From NCBI GenBank assembly GCA_002279825.1, contig NCCV01000008.1, positions 1-64,000 on the forward strand: DNA of 64,000 nucleotides. The letters run 5' to 3'. Below, piece by piece: positions 46,518 through 54,591 of the stretch; position 1 is the stretch's first letter, and the number at the start of each line of letters is the position of its first letter. The DNA comes from Sphingomonadales bacterium 12-68-11 (GTDB lineage Bacteria; Pseudomonadota; Alphaproteobacteria; Sphingomonadales; Sphingomonadaceae). Below the pieces are notes generated by a model, which saw only the letters and a program-made list of their open reading frames with translations, searched no databases and was not told the DNA's origin. The translations under genes and the position numbers were made by a program.

Positions 46518-46914
46518 GCCGCAAGATGGCCGCCAGCGCATCCCGGCGCTCTCGCCTTTCGAGGAAGAGATCGGCTTCACCCGCGCGATCCGCGCCGGCA
46601 GCATGATCGCCGTCTCGGGCACCATCGGGGTCGAAGCCGACGGATCGGTCAAAGAGGATGCGGGGGCACAGGCCGACCGCTGCTTCGACCTGATCCGCCA
46701 GCACATCGAGCAACTCGGTGGCCACATGGGCGACGTCGTGCGCATCCGCATGTTCGTGACCGACATCAAGGATGCCGACGCGGTCAGCGCAGCGTTCAGC
46801 CGCGCGCTCAAGGCCACGCGGCCGACCGGCACGCTGGTGGCCATCGCCGGGCTCTACGACCCGCGCTGGAAGGTCGAGATCGAGGCCGACGCGGTCATCG
46901 GCAGCGGGCAGTAA
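46510..46914 (+). CDS. RidA family protein (enamine/imine deaminase-like)
   Basis: 134 aa, GTG start overlapping the I78 gene. It has the YjgF/YER057c/UK114 fold: VSGTIGVEADGSVKEDAGAQA, an RCFDLI helix, VRIRMFVTDI and the end of the domain YDPRWKVEIEADAV. RidA proteins hydrolyse reactive enamines from PLP enzymes; this one is of the longer N-terminal subtype found near amino acid and acyl-CoA catabolism genes. The acyl-CoA dehydrogenase gene begins directly after its stop. Confidence 0.9.
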   Translation: MAEPQDGRQRIPALSPFEEEIGFTRAIRAGSMIAVSGTIGVEADGSVKEDAGAQADRCFDLIRQHIEQLGGHMGDVVRIRMFVTDIKDADAVSAAFSRALKATRPTGTLVAIAGLYDPRWKVEIEADAVIGSGQ

Positions 46915-48060
46915 GTGACCGGGCAGTTCCAGCTAACCGAGGACCAGCTGGCGATCCAAGACGCCGCGCGCCGATTCACCGCCGATGCCATCACGCCCCA
47001 TGCCGCCGAATGGGACGAAAAGCACGTCTTCCCCAAGGACACGATCCGCGCCGCGGCCGAACTCGGATTCGCGGCGATCTACGTGTCGGAGGAAAACGGC
47101 GGGACTGGGCTTGGCCGGCTCGAGGCGGCGCTGATCATGGAAGCGATGGCCTATGGCTGCCCTTCGACTAGCGCCTTCATCTCGATCCACAACATGGCGA
47201 GCTGGATGCTCGACCGGTTCGGCTCGGCAGAGGTCAAGGCCAAATACCTGCCTCGCCTCGTCGGCATGGAGTGGATGGCGAGCTATTGCCTGACCGAGCC
47301 GGGCTCGGGCTCGGACGCGGCGGCGCTCAAGACCGCGGCGGTCAGAGACGGCGACGACTGGCTAGTCACCGGCACCAAGCAGTTCATCAGCGGCGCACCC
47401 GAGAACGATCTCTACCTCACAATGGTCCGCACCGGGGAGGATGGACCCAAGGGCATCTCCTGCCTCGCGATCGAGAAGACCATGCCGGGCGTTTCGTTCG
47501 GCGCGCCTGAGAAGAAGCTCGGCTGGCATTCGCAGCCGACCGCGGCGCTGATCCTCGACAATGTGCGAGTGCCGGCGGAGAACCTCGTCGGCGGGCTCGG
47601 CGAAGGCTTCCGCATCGCGATGACGGGGCTCGACGGCGGGCGGCTCAACATCGGCGCCTGCTCGCTCGGCGGCGGGCAGCGCTGCCTCGACGAGGCGCTT
47701 CGCTATACCCGCGAGCGCAAGCAGTTCGGCCAGGCGATCGCCGACTTCCAGAACACCCAGTTCATGCTCGCCGACATGGCGACTGAGCTCGAAGCGGCGC
47801 GCACGCTGCTCTATCTCGCCGCCGCCAAAGTCACCGACGGAGCGCCCGACAAGACCCGCTTCGCGGCCATGGCCAAGCGCCTCGCCACCGACAACGGGAG
47901 CGCGGTGGCCGACCGGGCGCTCCAGCTCCACGGCGGCTACGGCTACTTGGCTGACTATCCGGTCGAGCGGTTCTGGCGCGATCTGCGCGTGCACTCGATC
48001 CTTGAGGGTACGAACCAGATCATGCGGCTGATCGTCGGGCGGGATCTGCTGCGGCAGTGA
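46915..48060 (+). CDS. acyl-CoA dehydrogenase (isobutyryl-CoA dehydrogenase-like)
   Basis: 381 aa, GTG start at zero distance from the RidA stop. FAD flavoprotein motifs are CLTEPGSGSDAAAL, TGTKQFISGA and RERKQFGQAI. The end is LQLHGGYGYLADYPVERFWRD followed by ILEGTNQI, with the catalytic Glu in ILEGT. The sequence style (LGWHSQPTAAL, VPAENLVGG) is that of isobutyryl-CoA or short-branched-chain acyl-CoA dehydrogenases of valine degradation, which would match the hydrolase at 40655. It passes electrons to ETF. Substrate assignment is inference. Confidence 0.9.
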   Translation: MTGQFQLTEDQLAIQDAARRFTADAITPHAAEWDEKHVFPKDTIRAAAELGFAAIYVSEENGGTGLGRLEAALIMEAMAYGCPSTSAFISIHNMASWMLDRFGSAEVKAKYLPRLVGMEWMASYCLTEPGSGSDAAALKTAAVRDGDDWLVTGTKQFISGAPENDLYLTMVRTGEDGPKGISCLAIEKTMPGVSFGAPEKKLGWHSQPTAALILDNVRVPAENLVGGLGEGFRIAMTGLDGGRLNIGACSLGGGQRCLDEALRYTRERKQFGQAIADFQNTQFMLADMATELEAARTLLYLAAAKVTDGAPDKTRFAAMAKRLATDNGSAVADRALQLHGGYGYLADYPVERFWRDLRVHSILEGTNQIMRLIVGRDLLRQ

Positions 48061-48092
48061 GCCGCGCACCTGCGAGCACCGGCAAACGCAAA

Positions 48093-48120
48093 GCGCCCGG
48101 TTCCGCGAGGAACCGGGCGC
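48093..48120. terminator. bidirectional Rho-independent terminator
   Basis: A perfect 12-bp stem GCGCCCGGTTCC / GGAACCGGGCGC with a GCGA tetraloop lies between two convergent genes. TTCGTT follows on the plus strand and TTTGCGTTTG on the minus strand, so it can end both transcripts. Confidence 0.85.
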
Positions 48121-48148
48121 TTCGTTGAAGCCCGTAAGGGGACTCGGA

Positions 48149-49144
48149 TCAGAGGATGCGCGCGGCGGTCTCGGCCGGGGCGTCGAGCAGCGCTTCCAGC
48201 TCGGCGTCGAGGCGCAGGATGGTCAGCGAGGCGCCGGCCATCTCGAGGCTGGTGCAGTATTCGCCGACGTAGTTGCGCACCACGGTGAAGCCGGCCGCTT
48301 CGGCCAGTTCGTGGGCCTTGGCGTAGATCACGTAGAGCTCGGTGATCGGCGTGCCGCCGAGGCCGTTGACCATGATCGCCACGCGGTCGCCGGAGTTGAA
48401 CGGCACGTCCTTGGCGACGGCTTCGAACAGCTCTTCGGTCAGCGCATCGGCGGGCTTGATCTTGTCGCGGCGGCGGCCCGGTTCGCCGTGGATGCCCACG
48501 CCGACTTCGATCTCGTCGTCGCCGAGTTCGAAGATCGGAGTGCCCTTGGCCGGCGGGATGCAGCTGGTCAGCGCGATGCCCATCGTGCGGACGTTGTCGT
48601 TGACCTTCTTGGCGATAGCTTCGACCTCGTCGAGGCTCTTGCCCTGCTCGGCGGCGGCGCCGCAGGCCTTGATCACGAAGAAGTTGCCGGCCACGCCGCG
48701 GCGCCCGACGGTGTAGAGGCTGTCCTCGACCGCGACGTCGTCATTGATCCAGAACTGGCGGGCGTTGATGCCCTCGGCGGTCGCCATTTCGGTCGCCATG
48801 TCCCAGGCCATGCGGTCGCCCTGGTAGTTGTTGACCAGCACCAGCACGCCGGCGTCGGACGCGCAGGCCTTGATCGTCTCATAGCAGGAATCGACTGCCG
48901 GGGCGGCGAACACCGCGCCCTGGCAGGCGCCGGTCAGCATGCCCGGGCCGACCGCCATGACGTGCGCCGGTTCGTGGCCCGAGCCCGAACCCTGCACGAC
49001 TGAGACCTTGCCGTTGTCGGGGCCGCTCTTGCGGGTGATCATCTGGAACTCGGCGTTGAAGTCGAGCAGGTCGGGGTTGGCTAGCGCGATGCCCTTCATG
49101 AACTCGGGCACGAACTGTGCGGGATCGTTGACGAACTTCTTCAT
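48149..49144 (-). CDS. dhaK: dihydroxyacetone kinase subunit DhaK
   Basis: 331 aa. It is the substrate-binding half of dihydroxyacetone kinase. Residues that bind the substrate covalently or by hydrogen bonds in E. coli DhaK are conserved: His57 (GSGSGHEPAH), Asp110 (YQGDRM) and His219 (GVGIHGEPG), each one position off the E. coli numbers. It is the last gene of the operon, 34 bp after dhaL. AGAGGA precedes ATG 49144. It could use dihydroxyacetone or another short ketose such as erythrulose. Confidence 0.93.
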   Translation of the reverse strand: MKKFVNDPAQFVPEFMKGIALANPDLLDFNAEFQMITRKSGPDNGKVSVVQGSGSGHEPAHVMAVGPGMLTGACQGAVFAAPAVDSCYETIKACASDAGVLVLVNNYQGDRMAWDMATEMATAEGINARQFWINDDVAVEDSLYTVGRRGVAGNFFVIKACGAAAEQGKSLDEVEAIAKKVNDNVRTMGIALTSCIPPAKGTPIFELGDDEIEVGVGIHGEPGRRRDKIKPADALTEELFEAVAKDVPFNSGDRVAIMVNGLGGTPITELYVIYAKAHELAEAAGFTVVRNYVGEYCTSLEMAGASLTILRLDAELEALLDAPAETAARIL

Positions 49145-49178
49145 GGGTTGGTCCTCTCCGTCGAAAATCAAAAATAGG

Positions 49179-49856
49179 TCAGGCGATGGCCTTGGCCAGC
49201 TCGGGCGCGGTCGCTTCCATCGGGAAGCCGCAGTCCTTGCACCAGTCGTGCAGGATCGTGGCGATCGCAACGATGCCCGGATCGGGGGTATTGGCGCTGC
49301 GCTCGCCGACCTGGCTGGCGCGGCCGCGGTGCGCGACGAGGGTGCGGGTCTCGTCGATCGCCGCATCTGCCGCGGCGGCGGATTCGCACAGCGCGGCGCC
49401 GAGATCGCCATCACCGGCGGCGTGGGCCTTGAGCGTCTCGTGGACCGGGATCAGCGCGTCGAGCAGGGTCTTGTCGCCGAGCTTGGCGCCGCCGCGGGCC
49501 TGGATGCCCTCGATCGCCGAGCCCAGCATATCGGCAAGGTCCTGCAACGTGATCGCGGTCTTACCGCGGGTCAGCATCGCCGCTTTCATGAACCCGGTGC
49601 CCCAGATCGGGCCCGAGCTGCCGCCGACATGCTTCGACACCAGCATCGAGATCTTGAGCAGCATCGCGCCGATGTCGGTCTTGGGGATTTCGTCCCAGTC
49701 CTTGTCGATCACGCGGAAGCCGGTCGCCAGCGAAGTGCCGAAGTCGCCGTCGCCGGCGAGGCCGTCAAGATCGGAGAAGTACAGCTCGTTCTTGAGCACG
49801 GTCGCGCAGGTGGTGCGGATCGCCCGTTCGATCTGCGCCTGGGAAATCTCAGCCAT
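49179..49856 (-). CDS. dhaL: dihydroxyacetone kinase subunit DhaL
   Basis: 225 aa. It is the nucleotide-binding half of the kinase. The metal-binding aspartates are Asp31, Asp36 and Asp38 (SDLDGLAGDGDFGTS), matching Asp30/35/37 of E. coli DhaL. GGSSGPIWGTGFMKAA and TLLDALIPVHETL are further family motifs. No DhaM phosphocarrier or other PTS gene is in the operon, so either ATP is the direct donor or DhaM lies elsewhere. Confidence 0.93.
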   Translation of the reverse strand: MAEISQAQIERAIRTTCATVLKNELYFSDLDGLAGDGDFGTSLATGFRVIDKDWDEIPKTDIGAMLLKISMLVSKHVGGSSGPIWGTGFMKAAMLTRGKTAITLQDLADMLGSAIEGIQARGGAKLGDKTLLDALIPVHETLKAHAAGDGDLGAALCESAAAADAAIDETRTLVAHRGRASQVGERSANTPDPGIVAIATILHDWCKDCGFPMEATAPELAKAIA

Positions 49857-49872
49857 TGTCACTCTCTCTCCT

Positions 49873-50598
49873 TCAGGCCGCCGTCGCGGCGGCCAGCGCG
49901 CCGAGATCGGCGAGCCTGATTTGGACATTGGGCTCGTCGCCCAGCTCCGGCACGACCCTGGCCGCGCCGGTGAAGTCTTCCTCCACCGTGTAAGTGCTGG
50001 TGGTGATGAGCGTCGGGAAGCCCGCACCGGTCGCGGCGAGCAACCCGTTGCGGCTGTCTTCGATAACCACGCACTGGTGCGTGGGCAGGCCGAGCGTCTG
50101 CTGCGCCAGCAGGTAGATGTCGGGCGCGGGCTTCTTCTTGGCCACCACATCGCCCGCATGGACGAACTCGAACGCCGCCTTGCGCTCGGGCCCGAACAAG
50201 TCGAGCACCGCGTCGATGAACTTCGGGTTCGAAGTGGTGCACACGCCGAGCCGCACGCCCGCCGCCATCGCCTCGTCGATGATGCGCAAGATGCCCGGGC
50301 GCACCGGCAGGTCGGCGACCAGTTCGGAGGTGATGCGGGTCTTGGTCTGGTGCAGGTCGAGGATCAGCGCGTCCTTCGCCTCCTCGGTATCGGTACCCTC
50401 GGGCCAGCCATACTCGCCGAAATAGGCGCGCATCCGCTCCTTGCCGCCGGCGACCAGCAGCAGCTTGCCGTAGAGATCGACGTCCCATTCGGCCTCGATG
50501 CCCAGTTCCTTGAAGGCGCGATTGAAGCCGACGCGGTGGGCGTCCCGTTCGGTGTCGACGAGCACGCCGTCGCAATCGAAAATCAGTGCCTTAAGCAT
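49873..50598 (-). CDS. HAD-superfamily phosphatase, CbbY-like
   Basis: 241 aa. HAD motif I is FDCDGVLVDTE (Asp8, Asp10), motif II is VCTTSNPKF, motif III Lys is in KKKPAPDIYL, and motif IV is VIEDSRNGLLAA. The cap region (NRAFKELGI, LYGKLLLVAGGKERM) resembles CbbY proteins, which dephosphorylate xylulose-1,5-bisphosphate, and related sugar phosphatases. It lies between a class II aldolase gene (14 bp upstream) and dhaL (16 bp downstream), so it probably acts on a short-chain sugar phosphate in the same pathway. Confidence 0.88.
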   Translation of the reverse strand: MLKALIFDCDGVLVDTERDAHRVGFNRAFKELGIEAEWDVDLYGKLLLVAGGKERMRAYFGEYGWPEGTDTEEAKDALILDLHQTKTRITSELVADLPVRPGILRIIDEAMAAGVRLGVCTTSNPKFIDAVLDLFGPERKAAFEFVHAGDVVAKKKPAPDIYLLAQQTLGLPTHQCVVIEDSRNGLLAATGAGFPTLITTSTYTVEEDFTGAARVVPELGDEPNVQIRLADLGALAAATAA

Positions 50599-50612
50599 CC
50601 CCCAGGTACCCC

Positions 50613-51500
50613 TCAGGCTGCTTTGGGCAGCTTGTTGAGGAACGCCGGGCCGCGATCCTTGCCGCCGAACTTCTCGATGAAGCCGTGGAACATCGCCTTG
50701 CACGCCTGATACTGCGCGTCGCCGACCCGCAGCGGCTCGAAGTCCTTGGGGTTGGCCAGGTGGTAGTCCACGAAGCTCTTGACCCACACGTGCTTGAGGT
50801 TGGTCGAGATGTTGATCTTGGCGCTGCCGCGCGCGATCGCCTTGGCGAAGGTCTCGTCGCTCAGGCCGGTGCCGCCGTGCAGCGCCATCGGGGTCCGGGT
50901 CGCGGCGTTGATCGCGGCGATGCGGTCGAAATCGACCACCGGCTCGCCCCGGTAGAAGCCGTGCGCAGTGCCGACCGCGCAGGCAAACGCGCTGAGGTCG
51001 AGCGCGTCGCAGAAGCGCTTGGCGTCGGCCGGATCGGTCAGGACCGAGTCCTCTTCGGCGACATGCTCGTCGTCCTCGACGCCCATGATCTGGCCGAGCT
51101 CGGCTTCCATGCCGACGCCGTACTTCTCGGCGATCTCGCGCACCTTGAGCGATTCCGTGAGGTTCTGCTCGAACGGCAGCTCCGAAGCGTCGATCATGAT
51201 CGAGGTCCAGCCGGCCTTGGCGCAGGCCTCGATCATCGCGATGTCCTTGCAGTGATCGAGATGCAGCACCACCGGCACCGGCGAATCCTCCGCCACGGTG
51301 CGCACCCAAGAAACGATTTCCTTGTGGCTGAAGTACTTGATGGTCTTGGCAGAGGTCTGGCAGATGACCGGGGCGTTAAGCTCCTCGGCGGCCTTCACCA
51401 TCGCCTTGGTGGTGTTGTAATCGACCAGGTTGAAGGCGGCGACGGCATAGCCGTTGTCCATCGCGTCGCGCAGCAACGGTTTCATGTTCACGAGCGGCAT
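50613..51500 (-). CDS. class II fructose-bisphosphate aldolase family
   Basis: 295 aa. It is a zinc-dependent ketose-bisphosphate aldolase: the catalytic Asp82 and zinc ligand His83 are in HLDHCKD, the next zinc His is in GTAHGFYRGEP, and the phosphate-binding GGTG is in ALHGGTGLS. It condenses or splits a ketose phosphate around dihydroxyacetone phosphate. The operon with DhaK/DhaL suggests a DHAP-linked sugar route rather than housekeeping glycolysis. It is the first gene of the operon. Confidence 0.9.
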   Translation of the reverse strand: MPLVNMKPLLRDAMDNGYAVAAFNLVDYNTTKAMVKAAEELNAPVICQTSAKTIKYFSHKEIVSWVRTVAEDSPVPVVLHLDHCKDIAMIEACAKAGWTSIMIDASELPFEQNLTESLKVREIAEKYGVGMEAELGQIMGVEDDEHVAEEDSVLTDPADAKRFCDALDLSAFACAVGTAHGFYRGEPVVDFDRIAAINAATRTPMALHGGTGLSDETFAKAIARGSAKINISTNLKHVWVKSFVDYHLANPKDFEPLRVGDAQYQACKAMFHGFIEKFGGKDRGPAFLNKLPKAA

Positions 51501-51671
51501 TCGAGGCTCCCCTAGGGAATGGATTTCGGTGCGGGCGCCTCACCGCGCCCATCAGCGAATCGGTCCATACCCATCCTCGCCGCCGCGCTCCACCGGAGAT
51601 TTTCGCGCCGCGGGCGCGCGGGAGACGTGCCCCAAAAGGGGCCACACTCGGCAGGCAGCAGCGGTAACCCG

Positions 51672-52514
51672 TTAGAAAGTGTAGCCGATGGCGACCGCGC
51701 CGAGGAACTGGTCGGACGAGCCGCGCACCGACACGATGGGGCTTTCCTTCGCGTCGCCGACCATGGTCGAATAGCTGCCGATCACCGCCAGCGCGAGTCC
51801 GCCGTCGGCGAGGTCGCCGTTGAGATCGAACGCGAGCAGCAAGTTGACGCCCGCCTTGGTGAAGCCGGCTCCGGACGGATCGAACACCGCCAGGCCGCTC
51901 GCGCTCGAACCGATCGGCGAAACGGCATAGTAGTAGTCGTAGAAGTCCTCATCGCCGTACTCGGCACCGAACGACAGCGACCCCGCCACGCCGCGGCTCA
52001 GCGGGGTGAAGTAACTGACCGACGGATCGATCACCATGCCGCCATGCGCGCCGTTGACGTCCCAGCGCGCATCGGCGCCGATCGTCAGGCTGTCGTAGGG
52101 ATTGAGTACGCCGCCGAACGACAGCCCCGCGCTGGGCCCGATCTCGAGCGCGCTTTCCAGCTCGCCCAGGCTTTCAACGACGGGATCCTCGATCTTGGAG
52201 GCGCGGTTCTGGCGAAGCCGGCCGGCGATCCCGAGGTTGACCGTGCCCGGTATGAAATCGAGCGCGAGACCGGCGGGGCGAGGATTGATCGCGATGCCCC
52301 CGAGCGAACCCTGCAGAAGCGGCAGCGGAAACACCACGTAGTCGTCCGACCCGTCGTAGCTCGGCCCGTAAGCGACACCGCCGGCCACGCTGAGGTAGTC
52401 GCCGTCGAACACGGAGGGCGCCATATCGGCCGGCAGCGGCGCGGCTTCTTGCGCGGCTGCTGGCAACGCCAGTGCCAGCGAGCACGCGGCGGTGATGAAC
52501 GAAACCAGTTTCAT
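51672..52514 (-). CDS. MipA/OmpV family outer-membrane protein
   Basis: 280 aa. The signal peptide ends PAAAQ (about residue 22). The body begins LSVAGGVAYGPSYDGSDDY, the family hallmark, and consists of amphipathic beta strands to the C-terminal end AIGYTF with a terminal Phe. MipA scaffolds a peptidoglycan synthase-hydrolase complex in E. coli; most family members have unknown roles. It is probably monocistronic. Confidence 0.92.
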   Translation of the reverse strand: MKLVSFITAACSLALALPAAAQEAAPLPADMAPSVFDGDYLSVAGGVAYGPSYDGSDDYVVFPLPLLQGSLGGIAINPRPAGLALDFIPGTVNLGIAGRLRQNRASKIEDPVVESLGELESALEIGPSAGLSFGGVLNPYDSLTIGADARWDVNGAHGGMVIDPSVSYFTPLSRGVAGSLSFGAEYGDEDFYDYYYAVSPIGSSASGLAVFDPSGAGFTKAGVNLLLAFDLNGDLADGGLALAVIGSYSTMVGDAKESPIVSVRGSSDQFLGAVAIGYTF

Positions 52515-52636
52515 GCGCTATCCCTGTCTGCAATTCTTGCAGGCCAAACGGGGAGTTGCGCCGACGGTTCCGGCCGGGGGCCGGGAAGCAACACGCCGCC
52601 CCCCTCCCTTGGCGGGAGGGACGCGCGGTCAGGCGA

Positions 52637-53251
52637 TCAAGATTTGTTCACCGCATACCACGAAACGAAGTCGCCGGTGATATCGCGCGCCCCGGCGGAC
52701 TGCAGTCCGGCCACTTCGGGCAGCCGCGCCATCTTGAGCCCGCGGCAGCCGCGCTCGGTCCCGAACGCCTGGGCGCGCTCTCCGATCTGAGCCTGAACCG
52801 GCCCGACGATCGCGCGCATCTGTTCGGTGTAAGCGAGCTTGAGTGCGTCCCGCTTGGCCTGGAGGTCGGCGTTGGCGCGGCGCAAGTCCATCGTCAGGTG
52901 CGCCAGCTCGCGCGGTTCCTGAGCCTGCTCGCTGGCCGTCACCGGCATCGCCACGGTGCGCAGTGATCGCGAGATGTCGCCATCGGTGACGGGCGTGGTG
53001 CCCATGGCCTGCTGCTGCTGGCCTTCGAGGGTTTCGACCAGCCGCTTGAGCCGGCCAACCTCTTCGACCTGCGGCCGCAGCCGGGTGTCGAGTTCGCGGA
53101 TCGCGGTTCCGAGGTCGGCGATGCCGTTCTCGGACATCAGCTTCTGAAGTTCGATGTAGCACGTGCCCGCGCCGGGTGCCTGGCTCTGGGCCCCGGCGGA
53201 TACCGATGACACCGCGGCGACGCTCGCCATAGCGATTATTGCAGTCCGCAT
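52637..53251 (-). CDS. exported coiled-coil protein, Skp/OmpH-like
   Basis: 204 aa with a signal peptide ending AGAQ (about residue 22). Two long heptad-rich helices (about 55-85 and 110-165, for instance MDLRRANADLQAKRDALKLAY) and a C-terminal segment ending DITGDFVSWYAVNKS follow. The architecture resembles Skp/OmpH periplasmic chaperones, but the family N-terminal motif is not evident, so this is a loose assignment. Two cysteines (GTCYIEL and RGCRGLK) could form a disulfide. It is divergent from crtY. Confidence 0.6.
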   Translation of the reverse strand: MRTAIIAMASVAAVSSVSAGAQSQAPGAGTCYIELQKLMSENGIADLGTAIRELDTRLRPQVEEVGRLKRLVETLEGQQQQAMGTTPVTDGDISRSLRTVAMPVTASEQAQEPRELAHLTMDLRRANADLQAKRDALKLAYTEQMRAIVGPVQAQIGERAQAFGTERGCRGLKMARLPEVAGLQSAGARDITGDFVSWYAVNKS

Positions 53252-53274
53252 GACCTTGCTCTCCCTAAGGTCAA

Positions 53275-53322
53275 ATGTAACGCTCTGTATCGCCCTATAG
53301 GGCTGATGTAACGAGACGTATC
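53275..53322. promoter_or_regulatory. direct repeats flanking a palindrome in the crtY promoter region
   Basis: Two 17-bp direct repeats of the form ATGTAACG-N4-GTATC (53275-53291 and 53306-53322, 31 bp apart) flank the perfect 12-bp palindrome GCCCTATAGGGC (53292-53303). They sit between the divergent Skp-like gene and crtY. The arrangement suits a regulator binding site; the regulator is unknown. Confidence 0.45.
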
Positions 53323-53405
53323 ACAGATCGCGCGCCCGTCAATGCAGCGTTCATGCTCTCAGACAGGCCGTTGCGCGGCGGGACGCTTCCGCTAAGGCGG
53401 GGGCG

Positions 53406-54557
53406 ATGACCCGACAGGACTGCGACATCGCCATCGTCGGCGGCGGACTGGCCGGCGGGCTGATCGCCTTGGCGCTGGCTGAACGGCGCCCGGAATTGGA
53501 CGTCCGCCTGATCGAACCGGGAGCAGTGGGCGGCAACCATGTCTGGTCGTTCTTTGCCGGCGATGTCGCGGCGGACGATTACTGGCTGGTCGAGCCACTG
53601 ATCTGCCACCGCTGGACGAGTTACGAAGTGCGCTTCCCCGCCCACGCGCGGGTCATCGACCAGGCCTATCACGCCGTCGAATCCGAGGCTTTCGAGCGTG
53701 TCGTCACAGCGAAGTTGGGCGAACGCGTGGTGCGCGCTGCCGCCGTCGCCGTCGAACCCAACGGAGTCGTGCTCGCGGACGGCCGCCGGATCGCCGCGGC
53801 AGCGACCATCGACGCGCGCGGGGCGGGTAACCTCGCCACGCTCGAGGGCGGCTGGCAAAAGTTCGTCGGGCTGCTGCTGCGCACCGCGGTCCCGCACGGG
53901 CTGACCCGGCCGATCGTGATGGACGCGACGGTCGAACAGATCGACGGCTACCGCTTTGTCTACGTGTTGCCGTTCGGGCCGAGCGAGCTCTTCGTCGAGG
54001 ACACCTACTACAGCGACGGGCCGGAACTCGACGAGGCGGCCGTGCGCGCGCGAGTGCTGGCCTATGCGGCGGCGCAGGGCTGGCAGGCGACGCCCGGCAA
54101 CCGGGTCGAGAAAGGTGTGCTGCCAGTCGTCGCGAAAGGCGATTTCGCGGCCTATTGGGCGTCGACCGGGGAAGGCGCCAAGGCCGGAATGCGCGCCGGC
54201 GAGTTTCATCCGACGACCGGCTATTCGCTGCCCGACGCCGTACGGTTGGCGTGCCGGATCGCCGCCACGCGCGACCTGTCCGGCCCGGCTTTGGCGCGGC
54301 TTACGCGCGACCACGCCGCGCGGGCGTGGGCGGGCCGCGGGTTCTATCGCCTGCTCGACACGATGCTGTTCGGCGCCGCCTTGCCGCAGGATCGCTATCG
54401 CATCATGGAGCGGTTCTACCGCCTGCCCGCGCCCCTGATCGCCCGCTTCTATGCTGCGCAATCGACCCTGATCGACAAGCTGCGCATCTTGACCGGCAAG
54501 CCGCCGGTCCCCATCCCGCGCGCCATCAGCGCGATCGTCCGGGCACGGTTTGGATGA
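53406..54557 (+). CDS. crtY: lycopene beta-cyclase
   Basis: 383 aa. It converts lycopene to beta-carotene. The N-terminal dinucleotide motif is IAIVGGGLAGGLIALAL, followed by NHVWSFF, the family-specific ETYYSD-like VEDTYYSDG and the substrate-side motif GFYRLLDTMLFGAA. The length is typical of proteobacterial CrtY. It starts the cluster crtY-crtI, with crtI 34 bp downstream. Carotenoids in this order usually lead to zeaxanthin or nostoxanthin; crtZ and crtG are not in the window. Confidence 0.96.
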   Translation: MTRQDCDIAIVGGGLAGGLIALALAERRPELDVRLIEPGAVGGNHVWSFFAGDVAADDYWLVEPLICHRWTSYEVRFPAHARVIDQAYHAVESEAFERVVTAKLGERVVRAAAVAVEPNGVVLADGRRIAAAATIDARGAGNLATLEGGWQKFVGLLLRTAVPHGLTRPIVMDATVEQIDGYRFVYVLPFGPSELFVEDTYYSDGPELDEAAVRARVLAYAAAQGWQATPGNRVEKGVLPVVAKGDFAAYWASTGEGAKAGMRAGEFHPTTGYSLPDAVRLACRIAATRDLSGPALARLTRDHAARAWAGRGFYRLLDTMLFGAALPQDRYRIMERFYRLPAPLIARFYAAQSTLIDKLRILTGKPPVPIPRAISAIVRARFG

Positions 54558-54591
54558 AGCCGGCCACCCATCCCAGAAACGGAACAGACAC

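Noticed and set aside
52602..52620. CCCTCCC-TTGGC-GGGAGGG hairpin near the envelope genes
   Set aside because: It has no T-run on either strand and does not match the three repeat families, so I did not call it a terminator or repeat copy.
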